Below are positions 1-8,435 of a stretch of 15,141 nucleotides of DNA, piece after piece. Under the pieces are notes generated by a model, which had not been told where the DNA came from, did no database searches, and worked only from the letters and a program-made list of their open reading frames with translations. Within the stretch, counting starts at the first letter, position 1. Each line of letters opens with the position of its first letter. The DNA lies in the NCBI GenBank assembly GCA_910592005.1, contig CAJVPP010002366.1, positions 1-15,141 on the forward strand. Direction: 5' to 3'. The stretch is from Funneliformis mosseae. Lineage: Eukaryota; Glomeromycota; Glomeromycetes; Glomerales; Glomeraceae. Position numbers and translations under genes: made by a program.

Positions 1-134
1 AATATAGTTAGTAAACTGTTAGTAGTTAATAATGTTAGAAAAATAATATTCAAAGAAATAAATATACTTGATAAAAAAAAAGAAGAGAAAAGTGAGAAAA
101 GTGAGAAACAAAAAAAATTAAAATATAAAACAAA
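1..134. other. A-rich low-complexity flank of LINE copy 1
   Basis: This stretch is almost entirely A and T with long A-tracts on the plus strand and contains no open frame or recognisable motif. It is the sequence that lies 3' of LINE copy 1 in the element's own orientation. A short 9-bp tandem repeat sits inside it. Nothing in it points to a function. Confidence 0.6.
85..109. repeat. 9-bp microsatellite, unit gagaaaagt, about 2.7 copies
   Basis: The unit gagaaaagt occurs at 85-93 and 94-102 and is followed by a partial copy at 103-109. It is a simple purine-rich tandem repeat within the low-complexity flank. Confidence 0.75.
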
Positions 135-150
135 CAAAAAAAAACAAACA
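135..150. repeat. Candidate target-site duplication, left copy
   Basis: The segment caaaaaaaaacaaaca ends exactly where the T-run of LINE copy 1 begins. A near-identical segment, differing only in the A-tract, lies at 7521-7537 beyond the element's 5' end. A flanking duplication of 16-17 bp fits target-primed reverse transcription. The sequence is low in complexity, so chance similarity is possible. Confidence 0.5.
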
Positions 151-161
151 TTTTTTTTTTT
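151..161 (-). other. Poly(A) tail of LINE copy 1
   Basis: An 11-base T-run on the plus strand is preceded, in the element's orientation, by CTACTGCACTTT. The copy 2 tail has CTATTGCACTTT at the same place, which fixes the element's 3' end. Confidence 0.8.
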
Positions 162-352
162 AAAGTGCAGTAGTTTCACAATATTTTTTTATGAAGGTAA
201 AATAAAAAATAAAGTATAATCAAAAGAAATTACAAAAATCTTATAAAAAATTAATCTAAAACTAAGACTATAGAAGACTGATCCTACACTCCCCCGAAAT
301 CAAAACCTAATCTAATCTAGAAAAATATCCTTTCAAGTTAAAAAATACCTAA
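162..352 (-). other. 3' UTR of LINE copy 1, with an internal deletion
   Basis: This non-coding 3' segment aligns to 8436-8668 of copy 2, sharing blocks such as caaaagaaattacaaaaatc and ccaaaatcaaaacctaa with few changes. About 120 bp present in copy 2 (roughly 8622-8750) are missing here near 346-352. The loss removes the end of ORF2 and the start of the 3' UTR. Confidence 0.7.
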
Positions 353-369
353 AGTAATAAAATTGGCAG

Positions 370-720
370 CTTTTGAATCAAAAGTAATATTAAGGGATCT
401 TTTAAAGACGTGAACAAGTTGGCTGTGATCACATCAAATATTTTGAGTGAGTTCAAAAATTAGATGCATAAAAGAAGAGCAAGCAGCTAAAGCTAATGGT
501 TAGATTGAAAATTTTTTAATAAAGAAGTTAAAAAGAGATGCTGAACCAATTTCTTGGATGGAGTAAAAAACTCCACAGTGCTATAAGTATTAAGCAGCTA
601 ACAGTTAAACTGATCAATTTCATAGTCATATGCATTGGTAATCTCTTTTAAATATGATTTAGATTATAGAATGATCTTCTTTATTTCACAGTTAACAGTG
701 AGAAACATCCAAATGTGATA
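370..720 (-). pseudogene. ORF2 C-terminal extension of LINE copy 1
   Basis: The segment reads as SKSYLKEITNAYDYEIDQ, then a stop at a Trp position, then LLNTYSTVEFFTP, and ends near CQLVHDF-type sequence in copy 2. Copy 2 keeps the same region more openly at 9111-8669. Stops in copy 1 include TAG at the Trp of NFWLLDTY and TGA at the Trp of VWYDRC. The function of this tail is not known to me. Its collinear conservation with copy 2 shows it belongs to the element. Confidence 0.65.
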
Positions 721-1084
721 AAAATTTTTATCAGCGATATCGCATCATAAACATAAATGTGAAGGGTTATAAAGAGATATATGTCATAATTTGAGGATTT
801 TAAAGTTAGCAACATCTTCAAAAAATATTGATATTTTATTCTGCAGACAAAGAAAGCAAAATAAGATGTGTATTATGAATCTGTATTGTCATTAAGTATA
901 AAGGAGGTGGTGAACGAATTGAAGTAATATATCTGTAAGTGTTTTGATAAGATGAAAGGTTGGAGCAGATTAAAGGTAAAATGTTCGCAAAAAAGTTCTT
1001 GTAAAACTATCTTATGGTTATAATAATTAGAGCGTTATTATATGTGAAATAGTATCAAGAAGAATTAATTGTTTAAAGTTGATG

Positions 1085-1560
1085 AGTAGTAGTATTTAAT
1101 CAAGATTTTGCAAGAGCATCAATTTTGTTGTTAAAAATGTTGTCAGAGTGAGCTTTGACTTTAATCATGTAAACAGTGAGGTTATGAATATCCAATAATT
1201 TAAAAAGACAGAACCAATGCATATAATTATTAATTTTAAGAGTAGGTCAAACAGTGGAAGATTTTGACAGAAGGAATTTGTAACAGTTTAATTGAAAAAT
1301 GATTATAACTGGAGTTAATAAAAATGGTTACATTAAAAAATAGAGGAACTGTAAGTAAGGCAGTGAAAATGGTAACAAATTCAAGTATCGAAGATAAAGA
1401 AAAAGAAGATACAAAAGTAGAGGAAAAGGAAACCATTGATGAATTTTGATGTGTTTGAAGTCAGTCGAGACCCATTCTTATCAAAGGGAGACCTATATCT
1501 TTTAAAGATCTATTTGTGTAAAATTTTAAAATGGAAGAGGATGCAAAAGATCGAGATATA
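1085..1560 (-). pseudogene. RNase H domain of LINE copy 1 ORF2, catalytic residues lost
   Basis: The domain would remove RNA from the RNA:DNA hybrid. The expected first motif YTDGS reads YTNRS at 1506-1520, so the first catalytic Asp is Asn. The helix Glu survives in LEFVTIFTALLT. The third motif, TDS in copy 2, reads INS here, so a second Asp is lost. The last motif is preserved as KVKAHSDNIFNNKIDALAKS. A stop replaces the Trp of MGIAWLQT. The domain cannot have been active in this copy. Confidence 0.85.
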
Positions 1561-1789
1561 GTTAATAATTAGGCATTATAAGAAGGTGACAAATATTTGT
1601 TAAAAAAATTTAAAAAAGTAGGTAGAGAAAAATTTCTGGATATTACAAAAAGACTTCGATTGTTATTTTCCAAAAAACAGATTAAGGCAAGCTTATAAAA
1701 TGCACTGTATAACAAAACGTTATATAGCAAATTGCAAAGATCAGTTTTAAATGTAACTGGAATCTTTGCACATAGAAAAAGGGTAGTGT

Positions 1790-1862
1790 GAAGCAACAAT
1801 TATCATAATAGTCTCTAAATTTGATAGCAGATTCCTGGTAAAGTTGATAACAACTATAAGGA
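1790..1862 (-). pseudogene. Cys/His zinc-finger-like motif between RT and RNase H, copy 1
   Basis: The peptide NPYSCYQLYQESAIKF followed by RDYYDNCCF aligns with NPCVHCQIHQKSAIKF in copy 2 (10248-10259 for CVHC). Together they imply an ancestral C-x2-C followed about 15 residues later by His and Cys. Copy 1 has lost the Cys residues of the CxxC pair by Cys-to-Tyr changes. This looks like a small nucleic-acid-binding finger. The assignment comes from spacing alone. Confidence 0.5.
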
Positions 1863-2689
1863 TTTAGGACTGTGATATTGTTAGGTCTAATTAAAGGTGT
1901 ATAATACATAAAATATACAATATTTTGATCAATTTTGGTGATTCTTCCTAAAATAAAGTATTGGACGGGAAATACTAACTGACTACAAAAGTAGGAATCT
2001 GAGAGGAATAAGTAAATTATTTGATAAAGTAACTATAACAGTATTTGTGTCTATAAGTATTGATCATTGATAATCTTCTAGTTTGATTAGAATTAAAGTG
2101 ACATTCTAAGGTTGTATACCAAAAGGGATTTTGAAAACTATGTGAAATCAGATGCATAATAGTGTATAGATCACAAAAAGTAAACATATAGTTTCCTTGA
2201 TAATTAGTCAATTGTTTCATGTAAAGTAAAGAGAATTTCCTTAGATCAGAAGCATGTAATTTGTAAACATTTAAAATAAATGTTAAAATCAGTGACCCTC
2301 CTCCTGTGATTCTATTGAAAAGGGCTGATGGTACATTTAGTTTGAGATTCATTTGATTGGATTGAGAGCACAGAGAAGTGCTGAAAGCTAATTATCTGAT
2401 CTTGATATTTTAAAAAAAGGCTAATAAAACAGAGAATATTTGAAGAGCCACTCTTTTTGTTGAAGTTAAAGAGTGTATAGATAAAAGGATTTTCCAAGTA
2501 TATTAGTTTTATTAGACATTTGTAAAAGAGCATTGCTAAAATTTTATATGAACTGTTGATATAACGAGGTAAAATTGTAGAAATAATACAAATGGAATAA
2601 GTCTATTGATATATATTTGGAAAGCATTAATTTTTTTTAACAAAGGCTAAATATGTGGTAACAAAGCTTTTACATTATGCTTCAGATGG

Positions 2690-3870
2690 CAGAGTAAGTT
2701 GAATATGTATTTGAGTCTCAAAAGTAGAACAGTATTTAAAGATGTAAATCAGCTGTGCATCTGTAAAGCATTTATATTTCATAATGGTAACAGTTTTTTT
2801 AACTTTACTATATAATTGATTGTAAATGATCTGTTTGTTAGACTTAAGTGAGATCCAAACTCCCAAGTATTTAACACTAGTTTTTGAAGAAAGATCATTG
2901 ATGGGTAACATATTATTACTATGACAGATTTTAAAAGAAAGCTGTTGTGAGGTGTTGATAAGTAGTTCTGATTTAGACTAATTGACTTGTATATCATTAA
3001 AAGTGAAAAAACTATTGGCAATAGATATAATATTTGTTAGGTCATCCCTAGATTTAACAAGCCAGAAAGTATCATCAATGTATGCGAGAGCTGGAATTTT
3101 TAAGCAAGAAATATTAGAATTGAGAAGACGGGTATATGAATGCTATTCAACTTCCATACTAAAATTATATGAGAAATTACTAATAGTATATAAGAGCAGA
3201 TTATAGTAAATATACCACAAAAGTGATAAAATAACTTTGCCTTGATCAATTTCTGAGTGAATAAGATATATATTAGAGTTTTTATGAGTAGTAAAAACTT
3301 GATTAAATCTTAGCAAAAATAGGCGTAAGATAGTGTAGACGAAATTGGCTAAAAGGTGTAATCTTGCAAGAGCTGCTGTAAGAATAAAAACATTCACACA
3401 GTTGTAGGCTTTAGACATATCTTGTAAGAAGACTCACAATTCTGTGTTATTATAAAAAGTATTCTGTTTAATATTATCAAAAATATAAATAGGATTAAAG
3501 GTAGATTTGAAAGAAATACTAGTGAAATTGTATGCTTTTAGAATATTATTTTGAATGAAAACGTTAGCAAGTCTTGAATTGAGTAGTCAAACAAATGCTT
3601 TTCAGTTGCATTCTAATAAAGTAATCAGACAAGTATTATTTAAATCATATTCCCATAGTTTCAGTTTTGGAATTGGATAAAATATACTAAATTTTAGCAA
3701 TTAGGTATTGAGAAAATTTGTTAACAGCTGCAAATGATATACTACAAATATTTCTTCATAAGTGATTCTAAATGTTTCAACATTTTATTTGAAATCTTAA
3801 AAGATTCTGGAGCTTTATTATTTAAGAGTCGATCAATAATCCTATACCATTCATCCACTAAAGGTAAGGA
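2690..3870 (-). pseudogene. Reverse transcriptase domain of LINE copy 1 ORF2, broken
   Basis: From the N-terminal side the sequence shows DEWYRIIDRLLNNKAPE (fingers), a motif A block FLQDMSKAYN with the catalytic Asp kept (3401-3430), DQGKVI in place of DQGEVIS (motif B), and the catalytic box LAYIDDTFWL (YIDD at 3071-3082). After it comes KSELLI and KYLGVWISLKSN. Stops fall at 2978-2980, 3434-3436, 3694-3696 and 3742-3744. Motif B has Leu where Pro is expected (SPLLW reads LSLLW). The domain would use the cut target strand as primer to copy the element's RNA. Confidence 0.9.
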
Positions 3871-4699
3871 TATTAAATTATTGTAGATTTAGAGATCAAT
3901 CGAGTTAACTGGAGCATAAGTAGAAGTCTAATCCTCTGAGATTTCTTTCATGTAATGTGTAGAGCTTGCAACTTGTTGAAAGTATCTAGCAACTTCTTTT
4001 TTAATATTGGGTTCTTCAAAAAGTAGATTTCAGAATGAAGTTGAATTATTGATACATGTATCTAATATGATGTAGTTCTTCTTTGATTAAGGACTGAATC
4101 AATTATTTAAGATGGATTATGTTTAAAGTTATCAATATGCATATCAAGGGCTTCTTAGATACTTTTGAGTTTAAAATCATATTCGCACAGTTCTGCTTTT
4201 ATTTTAAGGCCAGCGAGCAAAGTTTAATATCCAGAAAAATAGAATAGATCAAGATTTAATGTGAAGAACAATCAAGACAAATAATATTAAGGCCATCAGA
4301 GTGAGTGAGCTGTAAAAATTGTAAATATAAGTTGATCCATTTGGTATGAATAGTGAAGTCTTTAAGATACTTTTTGATGTTTTTGCAAATCAATGAAATA
4401 ATTTTATATTATTATAGATTTTTGAAAGAGCAATGGGTTTCTTTGAAGAGTGGTAATTCTTTGCCTTATATATTGGAATACATTTTTTTGGCACTGAAAT
4501 GAGAGTTTTGAAAAAGATCCTAGAATAAATTTAAAAGACTTTGTGACCAGTTTGTATTATATGAAATATATTTTAACGAATTGGAATTCAATTGATTGTC
4601 AAATTTGTCTCTGAATTTAGACCATTTAGAATCATCCATTAAGTTATAGTTGAAGGAAGATTTAACTAGACTTTTTCTTGTAGATATAGAATGTTTTAA

Positions 4700-5413
4700 G
4701 GAATTGAGTATTTTAGTTAAAACAATATAGTAGTTAGAGATAGAGAAGTCTATTTGAACAGTTTTGCAATCAAGAATATTAAGTGCTAATTCTGGTGTCA
4801 TAAATATATAATCAATTCTAAACGACAATATTTTGTTTATAAAAGACGGAAATAATGATCTGTCTTTTTTAAATCTAATATTGAAAGCATCATATAAATT
4901 GTAATAATGAAGAAATTAATAAAATTCAAATTAAAAGGAAAGTTGTTAGAATGATCTATGTCTGCATTTAAATCTTCAATGAGAATGATGTAAAGTTTAT
5001 CTTTGATAGCATCATCTAGTAGATATTTTAAAAAACCTATTGATTGTTTTGTAATATCAGTTGGCAGATTAGCAGGTAAAAAATAGCAATTAACAACTAG
5101 TAGTTTTTATTGTTCGCAAATTGAAGTTTTGCATAAATAATTCTATCAAATTTAGAACCATAAGTAAAAATGTGTTTAGTAATACAAGGGCTAAAGAAAA
5201 GATTAACACCAGTACCAATGGGATAGGAGTTTTGGTTATTGCTAAAAAAAGTAATATAATTAGAAAAATTACGATTTAAAAATAGAAGCGATGCCTTTGA
5301 AGTTAATTTCCTATAGACCTATAATGTCAAATTGATTAGTCAATATAAAAAAAAAGATAATTTTATTTGGCTGAGTCATTAAAAGAATGGACATTGTGTG
5401 TAGCAATTCTAAG
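4700..5413 (-). pseudogene. APE-type endonuclease domain of LINE copy 1 ORF2, broken
   Basis: This domain nicks the target to start reverse transcription. Visible motifs are LRIATHNV (about 5413-5390), FDIIGL then a TAG in place of the Gln of GLQE, ILIEDLN where GDLN is expected, FRIDYIF where SRID is expected, and SNYYIVLT (SNY at 4730-4738) where SDH is expected. So the Gly before the metal-site Asp, and the Asp and His of the last motif, are changed. A frameshift lies between EDLN and FRID. Confidence 0.85.
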
Positions 5414-5499
5414 GTTATAAAGAGAAGGAGTATGAGAATTAGAAATACTTGTATTATTCATTGTGAAGACAGTAATCATGATGATAAAAATTATTATTA

Positions 5500-7470
5500 T
5501 TAGAAACTGCCGATGCAGCATTCTATTGCTTTGTCAAAGTCTTCAGTTAAGGGTTCAAAAATTTGTGTATCATGATTGTTAAGAATATTTTTATTTAAAA
5601 GAGTAGTTTGAAGTTTGTGACAAGACTTAAGTAACTTATTGAATATAGGAGTAAATTCTGATATACGTTATTGTTATTTCTGGCAAATAAGAACTAGTTG
5701 TTTGTTTGTTTATTTTTGTAAGTAGGCAGTGCAAAGATCAGTATTAATATGAGGGAATTTTTGGTCTACTTCTATAGCAGATTCTGGTAAGTTATTGTTA
5801 AATTCTTCTGCTTCAGTAGGAGTGATGACTTTAATGTGAAGGGCCTTTTCAACAACAGCTAAACGTTGTTGTGAAAATTTAAATTCAACATAAAGATCAG
5901 TGAACATATTTGAAATAGAAGTAAGTTGAAATATAACAAATTGTTTAAAGTCTGAATCATGGATTGAGCTACCTTTTGCAGTACTATTGTTTAATTTTGA
6001 AATAGGAAAAACTTCAGTTTCATAAAATCATCTATGGGATTATCAGCCTAGTGCAATTTTGGTTTAATATTAGAAAAATTAGAGGAGGATGTTGTAGTGT
6101 TAAACTTAGGTGGTAGGTAGAGAAGATCTTCTCTTAGGGTTTCTTGAGTATTGTTAATTTGCTGCAGGATCTTAATCATGTGAGCAAAAGTAATATTATC
6201 ACGAACAGCACTTCTTATAAAACTACATTTAGATACAGTATTATTGTTAAATTAGGCAGGTTGAAATCTCTGATACAGATTTTGCATACTGCAGTCTTTG
6301 GGATTTTAATGACGTTTGAGACAAGAAAAAGCATTATGATGTACTAATAAGCAGATAGAGTAAAGTTTAACTTTTGGGTCAATCCATTCAAATTTTTTAT
6401 TATTTAAAGTTAAGTTCTTAATATCCATAGTGGCTTGAGTATCTTCTTTGTTAAGAAAATAGAAAAATGCATATTGTAAATAATTGTAATTGAATCAAGC
6501 TCTAAGAATGATTCAGGTGGTAGCAGTGATTATATTGCTAATATCATGAAGGTCATATAGTATAATATTACAGGAAAGATTGGTAAGCTTAGCTGAAAAG
6601 GTAGAGCAAGCTTAAATATCAGTTCTAGAGAGACTGCAAGGATAGTAACAGATCATATCATCTAAAAGGTAGATGCTGTTTCCTTTTTTTAATTCTTCAA
6701 AATTGGCTTCTTCATCAAAGGTAATTGTGGCTCTTTGCCAAAGATTTTTAGTTTCTATGATGAAATGGATGATAGTTCTAAATTTGAAAAAGAATTTGCA
6801 TAACTGAGTTTTTGTGACGTCTAGGAGAATTTCTATAACAATGATCAACCTATCAGGTATGTAGAGGCAGATATTTTTATATTCAAAGGTTGAAACATAG
6901 TAGTATTCATATTGGAAAATTTGAAAGTGCAAAAGGTATCACATTCAGATTTGTCTATAAAGACAACTTTGATGATTGCTTGATTTAGATCAACAGAAAA
7001 TTTTCCTCTTGTAGCATTAACGAATGAGTTGTATTTATCATAACACAGATCAATAATCTTTGAAATCTTCATTTGGGGTTCAGTCTATGGAATTTTTCAT
7101 AAGAATGTACATGAAAAATTTGGTAATCTGTATTGAAGGTGCATCAAAGCTGAGGGTTGAATTATTTAAAATATTCTCTGACATGTCAAAAGACTCGTCG
7201 ATACTTATAGTTTGTTTTAGTGCAGCTATTTTTGATATTAAAATAATAATTTCTGGACTTTTTCCTTTTTCAAAGTTGTTGGTCGAACTTTTTTCAACTG
7301 GGTTAACTTCTATCATGTTAGTGTCTTTTAGAAGGATAGGTGTAATAAGTATATTTAGATGTTTAGTAGTGATATCATTGTCTAAAGTTTGGGTTGTATT
7401 TTGTTTCTTAGTCAGTTATTTATCAGTAATAGGTTCTACAGAGTGACACAATTAGTATTCTTTCTTTCAT
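5500..7470 (-). pseudogene. LINE copy 1 ORF1: RRM and zinc-knuckle nucleic-acid-binding protein, broken
   Basis: The product of such an ORF1 binds the element's RNA to form the transposition particle. A possible start ATG is at 7468-7470, one base out of frame with what follows, so a small indel is likely. The N-terminal part includes KQNTTQTLDNDITTKHL and KSPEIIILISKIAALKQ. The middle carries LWQRATITFDEEANFEELK, then an RRM-like region and a CCHC-type knuckle. The C-terminal part holds a likely helical stretch (about 5907-5710). The end is DTQIFEPLTEDFDKAIEC with the stop TAA at 5500-5502. Breaks include TAA in place of Gln in DKQLTKK and TGA at the Trp of NSIDWTPN. Several Pro-to-Leu changes fit C-to-T decay. 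Confidence 0.8.
6310..6600 (-). pseudogene. RRM-like and CCHC zinc-knuckle region of ORF1, copy 1
   Basis: AKLTNLSC resembles an RNP2 strand and QYAFFYF (6456-6476) resembles the RNP1 strand of an RRM, with LYDLHDI helix sequence between them. Next comes TMDIKNLTLNNKKFEWIDPK and then a knuckle reading YSICLLVHHNAFSC. The expected pattern is C-x2-C-x4-H-x4-C, and the first Cys has become Tyr. Stops interrupt the RRM. Order and spacing support an RNA-binding ORF1 protein. Confidence 0.65.
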
Positions 7471-7520
7471 TTTTTCTTAGTATTTTAGTGGATTATTAGA
7501 TTGACAGAAAGAGTTTTTTA
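7471..7520 (-). other. Short 5' leader of LINE copy 1
   Basis: About 50 bp lie between the candidate ORF1 start and the right target-site duplication. No motif is evident. If the duplication is real, this is the true 5' end and the copy is full length. Confidence 0.4.
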
Positions 7521-7537
7521 CAAAAAAAAAAAAAACA
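7521..7537. repeat. Candidate target-site duplication, right copy
   Basis: The segment is c, fourteen a, then ca. It matches 135-150 except for A-tract length and one interrupting c. It lies directly against the T8 run that ends the SINE-like block, so LINE copy 1 appears to have landed at the A/T-rich tail of that element. Confidence 0.5.
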
Positions 7538-7545
7538 TTTTTTTT
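7538..7545 (-). other. A8 tail of the SINE-like element
   Basis: Eight T on the plus strand follow TACTGCAATTATG when read on the minus strand. They form the putative 3' tail of the SINE candidate and adjoin the right duplication of LINE copy 1. Confidence 0.45.
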
Positions 7546-7713
7546 CATAATTGCAGTACTTGATATAAGGGAATTGTTAAACAAATAGTATTACTAAAGT
7601 ATAATCCTTGACTTATCCTAAGCTCTCTCTAAATTGTAACTAGACACATTCATTCTAGCCAGAACTCACCTTGTGATACTGGTCTGAATATTGCTACTTA
7701 GGTTGATATCTCC

Positions 7714-7727
7714 AAGAGCTAGCTCTT
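7714..7727. repeat. 14-bp perfect palindrome
   Basis: The sequence aagagctagctctt equals its own reverse complement. A TAGGG/CCCTA inverted repeat follows directly. It may be a secondary-structure element of the SINE-like RNA, or chance. Confidence 0.7.
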
Positions 7728-7955
7728 AGGGTCCCTAGACCTCAGAACCACTGTCAAATTTGAATAGAGGGATCAATTTCAGCCACAGGTACTTTTATCA
7801 ATTTTTCTCTGTGTTTACCAACATCATATCTGGATTACTATTACCTCTACCCAGTATCAGTGTATCTTACACATAATTGGAAAGGTTTAGATATTATTTA
7901 TCTTATAAAACCTCAGAAAGATAGGTGATTATCATACATATATCATCAAATTTAT

Positions 7956-8050
7956 CCAGAAATTGAATCTGGTCTCTACCCCTAGTGACAGCTCGATTGA
8001 ATAGAGCTGCAGTAATATAATGCAATCTATTATCACTATAGCCACCCGTA
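7956..8050 (-). other. tRNA-Asp-like degenerate segment inside the SINE-like block
   Basis: On the minus strand CCAGATTCAATTTCTGG (7956-7972) folds as a perfect T-arm: a 5-bp stem CCAGA/TCTGG and a 7-base loop TTCAATT. Just upstream are AGACC, as in the variable loop of tRNA-Asp, and CTGTCAC, identical to the anticodon loop of tRNA-Asp (GTC). A D-arm-like GGCTATAGTGATAATAG lies near 8031-8047. About 30 extra bases separate the D-arm-like part from CTGTCAC, including a CAGCTC/GAGCTG inverted repeat, so this is not a working tRNA gene. It could be the head of a second SINE or a retroposed tRNA fragment. Confidence 0.4.
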
Positions 8051-8222
8051 GATAGTACTCAATCTATTAATTATTGATTAATCACTTTCTTACTTATATA
8101 AGGGCTCCTGAAATTGAAGACGTGAGACAGTACACATTACAGGTTTATCAGCGAAGGCCAAGTTTTTGTTGATCCCTGACTTCATTTGCATCTACTTGTT
8201 CTGCAATTTCAGTATTTAGGCA

Positions 8223-8254
8223 TGATCAATATTGATCAACAGTTTGATCGATCA
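8223..8254. repeat. Two adjacent perfect palindromes rich in GATC
   Basis: tgatcaatattgatca (8223-8238, 16 bp) and tgatcgatca (8245-8254, 10 bp) are each their own reverse complement. Four GATC tetramers fall within about 30 bp. They lie in the SINE body and may form hairpins in its RNA or serve as a protein site; the sequence does not decide. Confidence 0.75.
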
Positions 8255-8334
8255 GTTTCTAATGCATATTAGTATATATGCCCACATATTTAGTTACATA
8301 TGAAATTTCTATGAAAATCATCTAGTTTATGCCT

Positions 8335-8413
8335 CAGCTGAAACTTGAACCTGTGACTATTGCAGTATAATTCATAATAGGAGCTCAGTTGTTGCCAACT
8401 GAACTAGGATTAT
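8335..8413 (-). promoter_or_regulatory. Pol III-type internal promoter (A and B boxes) of the SINE-like element
   Basis: On the minus strand TAGTTCAGTTGG (8395-8406) matches the A box consensus TRGYNNARNNGG. GGTTCAAGTTT (8341-8351) matches the B box GGTTCRANNCC except that the final CC is TT. The spacing between them is 43 bases, slightly longer than in ordinary tRNAs. The wording GTCACAGGTTCAAGT is typical of a tRNA variable loop and T-arm. A 7-bp hairpin, tcagttg/caactga with a ttgc loop, overlaps the A box. Confidence 0.6.
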
Positions 8414-8425
8414 AAAAAAATTAAC
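8414..8425. other. Short A/T spacer between SINE head and LINE copy 2 tail
   Basis: Twelve bases (aaaaaaattaac) separate the putative SINE 5' end from the LINE copy 2 tail. No clear target-site duplication for either element can be read here. Confidence 0.4.
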
Positions 8426-8435
8426 TTTTTTTTTT
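8426..8435 (-). other. Poly(A) tail of LINE copy 2
   Basis: Ten T on the plus strand follow TTGCACTTT when read on the minus strand. It is the counterpart of the copy 1 tail at 151-161. Confidence 0.8.

Larger units (their letters stand above)
353..5479 (-). pseudogene. LINE copy 1 ORF2: endonuclease-RT-RNase H polyprotein, broken
   Basis: The start is the ATG at 5477-5479 (MITVFT...), which matches the copy 2 start at 13865-13867 and lies about 20 bp after the ORF1 stop. Domains in order are APE endonuclease (about 5413-4700), reverse transcriptase (about 3870-2690), a Cys/His finger (about 1860-1790), RNase H (about 1560-1085) and a C-terminal region (about 720-360). The intact frame would be about 1700 codons. 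It is interrupted throughout. Examples are Gln-to-TAG in the endonuclease motif GLQE and Trp-to-stop changes at 2978-2980, 3434-3436, 3694-3696 and 3742-3744. Frameshifts occur, for example between the GDLN-like and SRID motifs. The terminal codons are lost in a deletion near 350. In its active form it would nick target DNA and copy the element's RNA at the cut. Confidence 0.88.
151..7520 (-). mobile_element. LINE (non-LTR retrotransposon) copy 1, near full length, inactive
   Basis: On the minus strand the order is a short leader, ORF1, ORF2, a 3' UTR and an A11 tail (T-run 151-161). The element is about 7.4 kb long. It is bounded by a candidate target-site duplication at 135-150 and 7521-7537. 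ORF1 carries an RRM-like region and a zinc knuckle. ORF2 carries APE endonuclease, reverse transcriptase, a Cys/His finger, RNase H and a C-terminal extension. This architecture belongs to the I/Tad-like group of LINEs; I cannot assign a clade. Many stops and several frameshifts show it is dead. It is collinear with copy 2 at an offset of about 8388-8403, apart from a deletion of about 120 bp near its ORF2 end. Confidence 0.9.
7538..8413 (-). mobile_element. Candidate tRNA-derived SINE or composite of two SINEs
   Basis: On the minus strand the block opens with a tRNA-like head holding an A box and a B box (see 8335-8413) and closes in an A8 tail (T-run 7538-7545). It is visibly richer in G and C than the LINEs on each side and has no useful open frame. 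The body contains a second tRNA-like segment (7956-8050) in the same orientation, so it may be a dimeric SINE or two SINEs side by side. The 3' end, TACTGCAATTATG before the A-run, recalls the LINE copy 1 end TACTGCACTTT before its A-run; many SINEs borrow the 3' end of a partner LINE. The length, about 870 bp, is long for a single SINE. I do not recognise the family. Confidence 0.55.

Noticed and set aside
2982..3206. Plus-strand open frame over the RT active site
   Set aside because: It is antisense to the YIDD region of copy 1. The minus strand reads LAYIDDTFWL, so the plus frame is a shadow.
7060..7446. Plus-strand open frame of 128 codons, the longest in the window
   Set aside because: It lies antisense to ORF1 of LINE copy 1, whose minus-strand frames show coherent coding similarity. 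The plus-strand peptide shows no domain and is a by-product of the ORF1 codon pattern.
7538..8413. A solo LTR or an LTR fragment
   Set aside because: No TG...CA ends and no short flanking duplication of LTR type were seen. The A and B boxes and the A tail fit a SINE better.
8335..8413. A functional tRNA gene on the minus strand
   Set aside because: The A and B boxes are present, but no acceptor stem pairs, the T-arm stem is broken, the spacing is too long and there is no clear anticodon arm.
110..8424. aaaaaaattaa at both 111-121 and 8414-8424 as a target-site duplication of the SINE
   Set aside because: The left copy is about 30 bp away from the SINE tail junction, even after removing LINE copy 1, and the motif is too simple in AT-rich DNA.
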